This document shows, one piece after another, positions 14,992 to 20,861 of a stretch of 20,861 nt of DNA. The translations under genes and the position numbers were made by a program. This stretch comes from Gammaproteobacteria bacterium (GTDB lineage: Bacteria > Pseudomonadota > Gammaproteobacteria > UBA7966): contig DNIF01000271.1 in the NCBI GenBank assembly GCA_003485715.1, positions 1 through 20,861 of the forward strand, given 5' to 3'. The notes under the pieces are model-generated. The model saw only the letters and a program-made list of their open reading frames with translations. It was not told where the DNA came from and did no database searches. Numbering within the stretch: position 1 is the stretch's first letter; the number at the start of each line of letters is the position of its first letter.

Positions 14992-16185
14992 ATGCCCATC
15001 GACCTGAAGGTAGCCCGCACGGAACGGCAGGTGGACGACGCCCTGTGGCTTCGGCACCAGGTTTACGTCATCGATGACGGGAAGTTCGGCGGACAGCCCC
15101 TCCCGGGGGAGCGCATCGTCGACCGCTTCGACGCCTTCCCCGGCGTGCGCAATGTGGTGGTCTACGACGGCCAGGAACCCATCGCCACGATGCGCATCAA
15201 CCTCGAGAATGAGCTCGGGCTGCCAGCCGCCGAGCATTTCGATTTCTCTGCCTATCGGGCCCGTGCCGAAGCCGAGTGGGTCGCCGAGGGGCATACCCGC
15301 AAGGCCCTGTTCGCCAGTTGCGGGATGCTGGCCGTCCGGCCACCCTGGCGCAACCGCCGGGATGTCCTCCGTGCCATGTTCAAGGTGGCCGCCGGCGTGA
15401 CGATGCACGCCGGTGCGACCCATTTCACCGTGGTCGTGAATCACGAGACCGTAAGCATGTACCGACGCCTCGGCTTCGTGCCGTTGGCCGAACGCTTCTG
15501 GGATCCCGCCGTGCAGAACGATATCGTGCCCCTCGGCGGTACCTCGCGGGGATTTTTCGAATGGGCCTTCGGTGACCTCCCCTCCACCGCCCTCGATACC
15601 TTCCGGGACAGCTTCGAACGGCAGTTCCTGCGGGCCGGAGAGAGCGTCTTCCACGAGGGTGACTCGGGTTCCCATGCCTACATCATCAACTCTGGCGAAA
15701 TCCGGATCTCGAGGCATTCACCGGAGGGCGACGAACTCACCCTCGCCCACCTCGGGCGCGGCGAGCTCTTCGGAGAGCTGGCGCTCATGGACCCAGCTCC
15801 CCGTTCGGCCACCGCCACGGCCGAGACCCACTGCGAACTCATCACGCTCGACCGCGCCTCCTTCCTGGCTCAACTCGAGGCCGATCCCGTGCGGGTCCGC
15901 GAGTTGTTCTCCCTGATGTGCCGCCGCATCCGCAGTCTGGACGACCTCGCCACGCAGCTCGCCTTTGCCAATGCGGACGAACGCCTGGAGTTCGCTCTGC
16001 GCAAGCTGCGCTTCCGCGGAGTCGAGGATGCGGAGGCCGAGGGGGTGATGGTCGCCCGCGGCGGGCCTGAGACCCTGGCCCGCATCGCTGCGGTTCCCGA
16101 GGAGGCGGCCCTGGCCTTCCTGAACGACTGCCGCGAGCGCGGTCTGCTCGATTTCAACAGCCGGGAGATCCGCTTTACCGGTTGA
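14992..16185 (+). CDS. GNAT/autoinducer-synthase-like acyltransferase fused to a CRP/FNR-like module
   Basis: The protein has 397 residues. Residues 1-195 look like the N-acyl amino acid synthase / exosortase-associated acyltransferase fold (related to TIGR03694 and FeeM): a start like autoinducer synthases (DALWLRHQVYVIDDGKFGG), a beta-strand block ATMRINLENELGLP, then FASCGMLAVRPPWRNRRDVLRAMF and NHETVSMYRRLGFVPL. Residues about 205-300 are a cyclic-nucleotide-binding domain with a standard phosphate-binding cassette, FGELALMDPAPRSATATA (260-277), including the phosphate-contacting Arg271. Residues about 300-397 follow the CRP dimer helix and winged-helix layout (DERLEFALRKL, then PETLARIAAVPEEAALAFLNDCRERGLLDF). 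The recognition helix EEAALAFLND has no basic residue, so DNA binding is doubtful. I infer an acyltransferase, probably using acyl-ACP or acyl-CoA, gated by cAMP, cGMP or a similar ligand. The domain calls are strong; the function is inferred. Confidence 0.85.
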   Translation: MPIDLKVARTERQVDDALWLRHQVYVIDDGKFGGQPLPGERIVDRFDAFPGVRNVVVYDGQEPIATMRINLENELGLPAAEHFDFSAYRARAEAEWVAEGHTRKALFASCGMLAVRPPWRNRRDVLRAMFKVAAGVTMHAGATHFTVVVNHETVSMYRRLGFVPLAERFWDPAVQNDIVPLGGTSRGFFEWAFGDLPSTALDTFRDSFERQFLRAGESVFHEGDSGSHAYIINSGEIRISRHSPEGDELTLAHLGRGELFGELALMDPAPRSATATAETHCELITLDRASFLAQLEADPVRVRELFSLMCRRIRSLDDLATQLAFANADERLEFALRKLRFRGVEDAEAEGVMVARGGPETLARIAAVPEEAALAFLNDCRERGLLDFNSREIRFTG

Positions 16186-16350
16186 CTCCGCCTGCCGCGG
16201 TAGCGCAGCCAGCCGGCGGGCCGCCATTCATGGGCCCCGATGTACCCGGTCATCCGCTCGGCCGCGATCGCCGCAATAGTTTTCGTACCCTCAGTCTTTC
16301 GTAACCGCGCATCCTGCCCGAACCCACCTCGCCACCGACCTGGAAGCCCC
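16186..16350 (+). promoter_or_regulatory. Intergenic leader before prsT with a tandem TTTCGTA repeat
   Basis: This is a 165-bp gap. TTTCGTA occurs twice in the same orientation (16281-16287 and 16297-16303), with starts 16 bp apart, in a locally AT-richer stretch about 50-70 bp before the prsT start. This could be an operator or part of a promoter. No clear -35/-10 pair was found. Confidence 0.25.
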
Positions 16351-19158
16351 ATGACCAAGACGCCACCGCCGCTTCGTTCCGCCCGTATGGTGCGCCAGAC
16401 GCTGCTCGGCGCGCTGATCCTCGGGCTGCTTGCGGCCTGCGGTGGCGAGCCCAACCCCGCGGAGCTGCTGGAGAGGGCGCGCGCCGCCCAGGCGAAGGGG
16501 GAATTTCGCAGCGCCTGGATCGACGCCCGCAACGTGCTCATCCAGGAGCCCGAGAACGCCGAGGCCCGTGTCCTGATGGGCGAACTGCAATTCGCGGTCG
16601 GCGCTGTGGCCGAGACCGAAAAGGAACTGCGACGTGCCGTTGAACTTGGCGTGCCACCGGCCCGGGTCGAGCGCTTGCTGGTGCACAGCCTGCTGCTGCA
16701 AGGCCGGAATGAGGATGTGCTGGACCGCACCGAGGACGTCGAGGCCACGGGCCTCGATCCCGCCGGTCAGGCCCAACTGCTTGGGCTTCGCGCCCAGGCG
16801 GAGTTCACCCTCGAGGACTTCGCGGCGGCGCGGCAGAGCGCGGATGCCGGCCTCGCGCTCGACGGCACGGCGAGCGAGGCCGTGCTCGCCCACGCCATGC
16901 TGCTCCTGCGGGCAAACGAGCCGGACGCGGCCGCAGCAGCCCTCGACGCGCACCTCGAAACACAACCGGACTTCGCCTCCGGCTGGCACCTCCGAGGCGA
17001 CATCCACCGCTTCCGCGGCGAGGTCGACCCCGCCATCGCGGCTTATGGCAAGGCGGTCGAACTGCGTCCGCACCAGCTAGCCGACCGCGTCAAGCACGCC
17101 ATCGCCCTCATCGCCAAGGGTGATGACGCCAGCTTCAAGGCCGCCCTGGGCGAGGCCGCCGAACTGGCCCGACGCGCACCACAGTTCCCCGGTGCCGGCT
17201 ATGTGCGTGGCCTGGTCGCTCTGGAACGCGGCGAGCCCCAGGTCGCCCGCGATCACTTCCTGGAGGCGCTCGCCAAATCGCCCGAGCATGTCCCCGCAAA
17301 ACTCTATCTGGCGCAGGCCCAGCTCGCACTGGGTGACCGGCAACAGGCCGACTCTCTGCTCACGGCGGTGGTGAAGGCCCTGCCCGCCTCCGTTGATGCG
17401 CGCAAGCTGCTCGCGGGTCTGCGTATACGCAGTGGCGACTTCGCGGAGGTGGCTCGACTGCTCGAACCGCTGGCGCGTCTGGAAACCCCGGAGCGGGTCG
17501 TGCTCGAGATGCTGGGCACGGCCTACTTCGGGCTCGATCGCGGCAAGGAGGCGATCGCCCTGTTCGAACGGGCGACCACCCTGGCACCGGACTCGGCAAC
17601 GGCAAAGGCGCACATGGGCCTCGCCCTGCTCGCCGGCGGCGAGACCGAGCGCGGGGCGGCAACGCTGGACGCGGCCATCGCCGCCGTGCCGGAGGATCCG
17701 AACACCCGCGCCCAGATCGTGACCGCCATGCTGCGGGCCGGGGCCAATGACCGCGCCCTTGAAACCGCGCGTGCCTTCCTTGCGGCCACACCCGACAGCC
17801 CTGTGTCGCAGCGGCTGCTGGCCTTCGTGCACCAGGCGCGTGGTGAGGTAGAGGCGGCCAAGCCCCTCATGCTGAAGATCCTGGAGACGGATCCGGCCGA
17901 CCCGTCCATCAACCATGCGCTGGCCACGTTTGCCATTGCTGCCGGTCAGTTGGACGAGGCCCGTGCACGTTATGAGGCCGTCCTGAAGGTACTGCCGGAG
18001 CACGAGCGCACGCTGATCGCGCTGACCGAGCTCGACAGCCGCACTGGCCGGCTCGACGAGGCCCGTCAGCGGCTGGAGCAGATGGTGGCGCGCAACCCGG
18101 AGCACCTGCCGCCACGACTCATGCTGGCGCAGTACCTGCTCGGTCGCCAACAAGCAGAGGCCGCGCAGCGACTGCTGCTGGAGGTCAAGGCAGCGGGTCA
18201 AGCCGACCCCTCCTGGCGTCTCCTCGTGGGCATCAGTCACATGGACGCCGGTCAGGCGGCAGAGGCCATCCCGCATTTCGAGGCCCTGCTGCAGAAGGTG
18301 CCTGATTCGCTGGAGGGCACCTTCCGTCTGGCTCAGGCCTATCTGACTGCGGGCAAGCAAGAGCAGTCCGACCGCGCCCTGGAGCGTGCCCTCAAGATCG
18401 ACCCGAATCATCTGCCCTCACTGGTGGCGCGGCTGCGCGGACACGCCCTCGCCGGTCGCACCGACGAGGCCCGCGCCCAGTTGCAGGATCTCGAGCGCCG
18501 CTTCCCGGATCACCCCGAGGTGCGCGCCCAGGCCGGCTGGCTGGCCGCTCGGGGCGAGGATCCGTCCCAGGCGCTCCAACACCTTGAGGCCGCCTGGGCA
18601 AAGGCCCCCACAGCGGCCCTGGCGCGCGAGATCTCGGGGATCCGTCTGCGCACCGGCGATCATGACGGCGCAGTGGCGGCCCTGCGCGGCTGGCTCGACG
18701 ACCATCCGGATGACACCGCCATCCACAGCCGTCTCGGGGTGTTGCTGCTCGAGCTCGAGCGCCGGGATGAAGGCCTTGCGGCCCTGCGCGAAGTGATACG
18801 CGTCAAACCGAACGACCCGCTCGCCCTCAACAACCTTGCCTGGTACCTGGTCGAAACGGAGCCGGCCGAGGCCTTGCAGCTCGCTGAGCGCGCGCACGCA
18901 AGCGCCCCTGACAACCTCGCCATCATCGACACCCTGGCGCGAGCCCGCACCGCCAATCAGGATACCGCTGGTGCACAACGGCTGCTGCGCGACGCGCTGC
19001 TGCAGGCCCCCCGCAGCGTGGAACTGCGCTTGAGCCTCGCCAATGCACTCGCAGCGGCCGGCGAAACGGCGGCTGCCCGGGCGCAGGCAGAATCGGTACT
19101 GGCGGACCAGCCGGGGCACGAGACGGCGCTGGCCCTGCTGGAGCGCCTGGGCCGCTGA
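16351..19158 (+). CDS. prsT: PEP-CTERM system TPR-repeat lipoprotein PrsT
   Basis: The protein has 935 residues from the ATG at 16351, with GGAAG just upstream. A longer frame to 16240 would place non-conserved residues before the signal. The signal peptide MVRQTLLGALILGLLAAC ends in a lipobox with Cys30, so the protein is a lipoprotein. The rest is an almost continuous array of TPR-like helical pairs; examples are NPAELLERARAAQAKGEF near the start, NPEHLPPRLMLAQYLLGRQ in the middle and NDPLALNNLAWYLVET near the end. Length and composition match TIGR02917 (PrsT), a family seen almost only with exosortase A EPS loci. The protein should sit in the periplasm, anchored to a membrane, and act as a scaffold for EPS synthesis or export proteins. 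Its exact partners are unknown. It follows the acyltransferase-CRP gene by 165 bp and may be co-transcribed with it. Confidence 0.93.
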   Translation: MTKTPPPLRSARMVRQTLLGALILGLLAACGGEPNPAELLERARAAQAKGEFRSAWIDARNVLIQEPENAEARVLMGELQFAVGAVAETEKELRRAVELGVPPARVERLLVHSLLLQGRNEDVLDRTEDVEATGLDPAGQAQLLGLRAQAEFTLEDFAAARQSADAGLALDGTASEAVLAHAMLLLRANEPDAAAAALDAHLETQPDFASGWHLRGDIHRFRGEVDPAIAAYGKAVELRPHQLADRVKHAIALIAKGDDASFKAALGEAAELARRAPQFPGAGYVRGLVALERGEPQVARDHFLEALAKSPEHVPAKLYLAQAQLALGDRQQADSLLTAVVKALPASVDARKLLAGLRIRSGDFAEVARLLEPLARLETPERVVLEMLGTAYFGLDRGKEAIALFERATTLAPDSATAKAHMGLALLAGGETERGAATLDAAIAAVPEDPNTRAQIVTAMLRAGANDRALETARAFLAATPDSPVSQRLLAFVHQARGEVEAAKPLMLKILETDPADPSINHALATFAIAAGQLDEARARYEAVLKVLPEHERTLIALTELDSRTGRLDEARQRLEQMVARNPEHLPPRLMLAQYLLGRQQAEAAQRLLLEVKAAGQADPSWRLLVGISHMDAGQAAEAIPHFEALLQKVPDSLEGTFRLAQAYLTAGKQEQSDRALERALKIDPNHLPSLVARLRGHALAGRTDEARAQLQDLERRFPDHPEVRAQAGWLAARGEDPSQALQHLEAAWAKAPTAALAREISGIRLRTGDHDGAVAALRGWLDDHPDDTAIHSRLGVLLLELERRDEGLAALREVIRVKPNDPLALNNLAWYLVETEPAEALQLAERAHASAPDNLAIIDTLARARTANQDTAGAQRLLRDALLQAPRSVELRLSLANALAAAGETAAARAQAESVLADQPGHETALALLERLGR

Positions 19159-19266
19159 CCACTCGAGGGAGCAGCGCATCATCACTGCCGACCCGTCGCT
19201 CGTGCTTGAGCGGATGCCCGACCCGGGCCCAGCGCCAACCACCGGATCGGCGAAGTCCGCCACGAC

Positions 19267-20502
19267 ATGACGACTACTCCGCCACCCCACACCGTCACTC
19301 CGCGCCGCATCCTCATCGTGGCCGAGGCCGTGACCCTGGCACACGCCGTCCGGCCGGCGGTGATGGCCGGCCTGCTCGGGCGTGCAGGACACCAAGTGAC
19401 CCTGGCCTGGGCACCGCGTTATGCGTCGCTGTTCCCGGAACTCGACTGCCCGACAGAAACCATCGACAGTCTCGCCCCTGCCGACTTCGCCGCAGCGCTG
19501 GCGGCTGGCCGACCCATTTACAGCGCGGCGCGGCTGCTCGACTACGTGGCAGCAGACGAGGCCCTGCTCGAGCGCTTGCGCCCGGACGTTGTCATGGGTG
19601 ATTTCCGACTGTCGCTGCAGGTCAGCGCGCGCCGCGCACGCGTGCCCTACCTCGGGATCACCAACGCCTACTGGAGCCCCTGGGCTCGGCAAGCAGTGCC
19701 GGTGCCCGACATCCTGCCCACCCGCCTCCTCGGGGCGCGTCTGATGCAGCCGATCTTCGATCGCGTGCGCCCCCTCGCCTTCGCGCAGCACGCCCGGCCC
19801 ATTGAGGCCATGCGACGCCGGCATGGGCTACCTGCGCTCGGCGGCGACCTCTTCGCGGCCTACACCGAGGCCGACCAAGTGCTCTACGCCGACATCCCGG
19901 GGTTGGTGGATCTGTCGGGACTGCCGGCGAATCATCACGTCGCCGGGCCGGTGCTGTGGTCACCCAGCGGATCGCTGCCGCAATGGTGGGACGGCCTGTC
20001 GGATGATCAGCCGCTGGTGTACGTGACGCTGGGCAGTTCGGGCGACCCGCGCACGCTGCCAGCACTGCTGGCAGCGCTGGGCCGCCTTCGCGTTCGTGTG
20101 CTGCTCGCGAGTGCCGGCAAGGCACTGCCCGATCGCTTGCCCGCCAATGTACTGACCGCAGACTACCTCCCCGGCCTGGCCGCGAGCGCCCGCGCCTGTC
20201 TGGTCGTCTGCAATGGCGGTGCACCTACCACACAACAGGCCCTGGCCGCCGGGCGACCGGTGCTCGGCATCTGTACCAACCTCGATCAGCAGCTCAACAT
20301 GCAGGGCATCGTGCGCGCAGGTGCCGGTCTGTCACTGCGCGCCAGCGAGGCCAGTGGTGCACGCCTCTCTCGGGCCCTCGACCACTTGCTGGCCGACGGA
20401 CCCCACCATGCCGCGGCCTGGCAGCTCGCCGCGCGCTGCGCGGAGGCCGATCTGGCCGGGACCCTGCAGGCAGCCATCGAGGACGCGCTGGCGGCCCACT
20501 GA
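19267..20502 (+). CDS. GT1-like (UGT/MGT-type) GT-B glycosyltransferase
   Basis: The protein has 411 residues. The N-terminal domain starts RRILIVAEAVTLAHAVRPAVMAGLLGRAGH, and His26 is where GT1 enzymes keep the catalytic base. The C-terminal domain shows LVYVTLGSSGD (250-260), then VVCNGGAPTTQQALAAGRP (313-331) and DQQLNM (340-345). These parallel the HGG...T..EAL..G.P and DQ..NA motifs of COG1819 enzymes. The usual His of HGG is replaced by Asn316. Members use UDP- or TDP-sugars to glycosylate lipids, natural products or polymers; the substrate here cannot be told. It starts 108 bp after prsT with no strong ribosome site (the upstream sequence ending GCCACGAC is poor), so initiation may be weak or another upstream start may be used. 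It could decorate the EPS or a lipid; membership of the EPS pathway is inferred from position only. Confidence 0.85.
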   Translation: MTTTPPPHTVTPRRILIVAEAVTLAHAVRPAVMAGLLGRAGHQVTLAWAPRYASLFPELDCPTETIDSLAPADFAAALAAGRPIYSAARLLDYVAADEALLERLRPDVVMGDFRLSLQVSARRARVPYLGITNAYWSPWARQAVPVPDILPTRLLGARLMQPIFDRVRPLAFAQHARPIEAMRRRHGLPALGGDLFAAYTEADQVLYADIPGLVDLSGLPANHHVAGPVLWSPSGSLPQWWDGLSDDQPLVYVTLGSSGDPRTLPALLAALGRLRVRVLLASAGKALPDRLPANVLTADYLPGLAASARACLVVCNGGAPTTQQALAAGRPVLGICTNLDQQLNMQGIVRAGAGLSLRASEASGARLSRALDHLLADGPHHAAAWQLAARCAEADLAGTLQAAIEDALAAH

Positions 20503-20555
20503 ATACGGCGTCACGGTCTGGACGGCGCTTCGGCGCAGGGTAAACCCGGGCTTCG

Positions 20556-20566
20556 GTGATCCCCGC
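20556..20566 (+). repeat. Truncated copy of the intergenic repeat
   Basis: GTGATCCCCGC matches the first 11 nt of the repeat arm at 20574 with one difference. It lies 18 nt before that arm and looks like a decayed third copy. Confidence 0.4.
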
Positions 20567-20573
20567 ACACCCG

Positions 20574-20600
20574 GTCATCCCCGCGCAGGCGGGGATCCAG
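20574..20600 (+). repeat. Dispersed hairpin repeat, left arm
   Basis: This is a 27-nt element that is itself a small hairpin: ATCCCCGC, loop GCAG, then GCGGGGAT. Its exact reverse complement lies 27 nt downstream. Repeats of this kind (often translated as VIPAQAGIQ) are widespread in proteobacterial genomes and resemble the dRS3/REP class. Confidence 0.85.
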
Positions 20601-20627
20601 TCCTTGGCCAGCGACGGCGTGACGACT

Positions 20628-20654
20628 CTGGATCCCCGCCTGCGCGGGGATGAC
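20628..20654 (-). repeat. Dispersed hairpin repeat, right arm
   Basis: This is the exact reverse complement of the 20574-20600 element, 27 of 27 positions. The inverted pairing suggests a composite mobile or REP-like unit rather than a single insertion. Confidence 0.85.
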
Positions 20655-20667
20655 GGCATAAGGTCAT

Positions 20668-20861
20668 TCATCCGCCCTCCACCACCCGTGGGCGCAGGCG
20701 GCGCGCCGGCACGCCTCCCCAGACCTCGCCCGGACCGATGCGCGTTCCCTTTGGCACCACGGCACCAGCCGCCACCAGGGCGCCGTCGTCAATGCTGACA
20801 CCAGCAAGCACCACGGCATTGGCCCCGATGGTGACGCGGTCGCCGATCTCGATGGGCCAGT
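20668..20861 (-). CDS. Left-handed beta-helix (hexapeptide) acyltransferase, C-terminal fragment
   Basis: The gene runs off the right edge, leaving 63 complete codons before the TGA at 20670-20668. The visible protein has clear hexapeptide-repeat periodicity: IGDRVTIGANAVVLAGVS, then IDDGALVAAGAVV and PKGTRIG. It ends with VWGGVPARRLRPRVVEGG, the usual closing segment of WbbJ/WcaF/LacA-type acetyltransferases. Such enzymes are trimers that transfer acetyl groups from acetyl-CoA to sugars. It is convergent with the GT1 gene and separated from it by the inverted repeat. It may acetylate the EPS or a nucleotide sugar, or belong to a different locus; the visible part cannot decide. Without the catalytic His region in view, the subfamily is uncertain. 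Confidence 0.85.
   Translation of the reverse strand, partial: WPIEIGDRVTIGANAVVLAGVSIDDGALVAAGAVVPKGTRIGPGEVWGGVPARRLRPRVVEGG

Larger units (their letters stand above)
20574..20654. terminator. Perfect 27-bp inverted repeat between convergent genes, possible bidirectional terminator
   Basis: Arms 20574-20600 and 20628-20654 are exact reverse complements, separated by 27 nt. They lie between the + strand GT1 gene (ending 20502) and the - strand acyltransferase (ending 20668). The paired structure could stop transcription from both sides or shield transcript ends, as REP/BIME elements do. There is no T-tract, so simple intrinsic termination is not proved. Confidence 0.5.

Noticed and set aside
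14545..15717. 390-codon - strand open frame over the divergent region and the acyltransferase
   Set aside because: Most of it is antisense to the acyltransferase-CRP gene, and the part in the gap has no recognisable feature.
17077..18411. 444-codon - strand open frame within prsT
   Set aside because: It is antisense to regular TPR coding sequence; its Leu/Gln/Arg-rich translation mirrors the TPR codons.
18418..19824. 468-codon - strand open frame spanning the end of prsT and the start of the GT1 gene
   Set aside because: It crosses two well-supported genes and an intergenic gap and shows no family signature.
20556..20654. Possible CRISPR array
   Set aside because: There are only two full copies in inverted orientation, without regular direct repeats and spacers.
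20556..20798. 80-codon + strand open frame containing VIPAQAGIQ
   Set aside because: This is the familiar chance translation of the dispersed hairpin repeat, running on antisense to the hexapeptide acyltransferase.

Overview
The window carries a large part of an exopolysaccharide (EPS) locus of the exosortase A (XrtA, or EpsH-type) PEP-CTERM class. High GC content, dense antisense open frames and the mix of XrtA-associated families point to an environmental, probably EPS- or biofilm-forming Gram-negative bacterium, most likely a beta- or gammaproteobacterium. The species cannot be read from the sequence. Exosortase itself, its EpsI partner, the PrsK/PrsR regulators and any PEP-CTERM substrate are not in the window. 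They may lie outside either edge.

Layout. (1) 2-2175, + strand: the 3' end of an exosortase A-associated O-glycosylation ligase, overlapped by ATGA with an asparagine synthase-like amidotransferase that lacks the N-terminal catalytic Cys. (2) 2253-14369, - strand: ten tightly spaced genes that look like one operon, transcribed right to left: OPX export lipoprotein, Wzz-like chain-length protein, BY-type tyrosine autokinase, TIGR03016 outer-membrane barrel, XrtA-associated ATPase, DUF3473 polysaccharide deacetylase, FemAB-like protein, TIGR03087 sugar transferase, GT4 glycosyltransferase, CapK-like AMP ligase. Three junctions are 4-bp start/stop overlaps. The largest gap is 67 bp. (3) 14370-14991: a 622-bp divergent intergenic region, the obvious control point. 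(4) 14992-20502, + strand: an acyltransferase fused to a complete CRP/FNR-like module, the giant TPR lipoprotein PrsT, and a GT1-like glycosyltransferase. (5) 20503-20667: a gene-free stretch with a perfect 27-bp inverted repeat between convergent genes. (6) 20668-20861, - strand: the C-terminal end of a left-handed beta-helix acyltransferase cut by the window edge.

How it may work together (inference from family knowledge). Glycosyltransferases build a lipid-linked repeat unit. The Wzz/kinase pair sets chain length and is controlled by phosphorylation of the kinase's C-terminal Tyr cluster. The short OPX lipoprotein, with the TIGR03016 barrel, moves polymer across the outer membrane. The deacetylase, the CapK ligase, the FemAB protein, the amidotransferase and the acyltransferases modify the polymer or its precursors. 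The most unusual item is the acyltransferase-CRP fusion at 14992-16185. It keeps the cyclic-nucleotide phosphate-binding cassette but has a recognition helix without basic residues, so it may be an enzyme gated by a nucleotide second messenger rather than a transcription factor.
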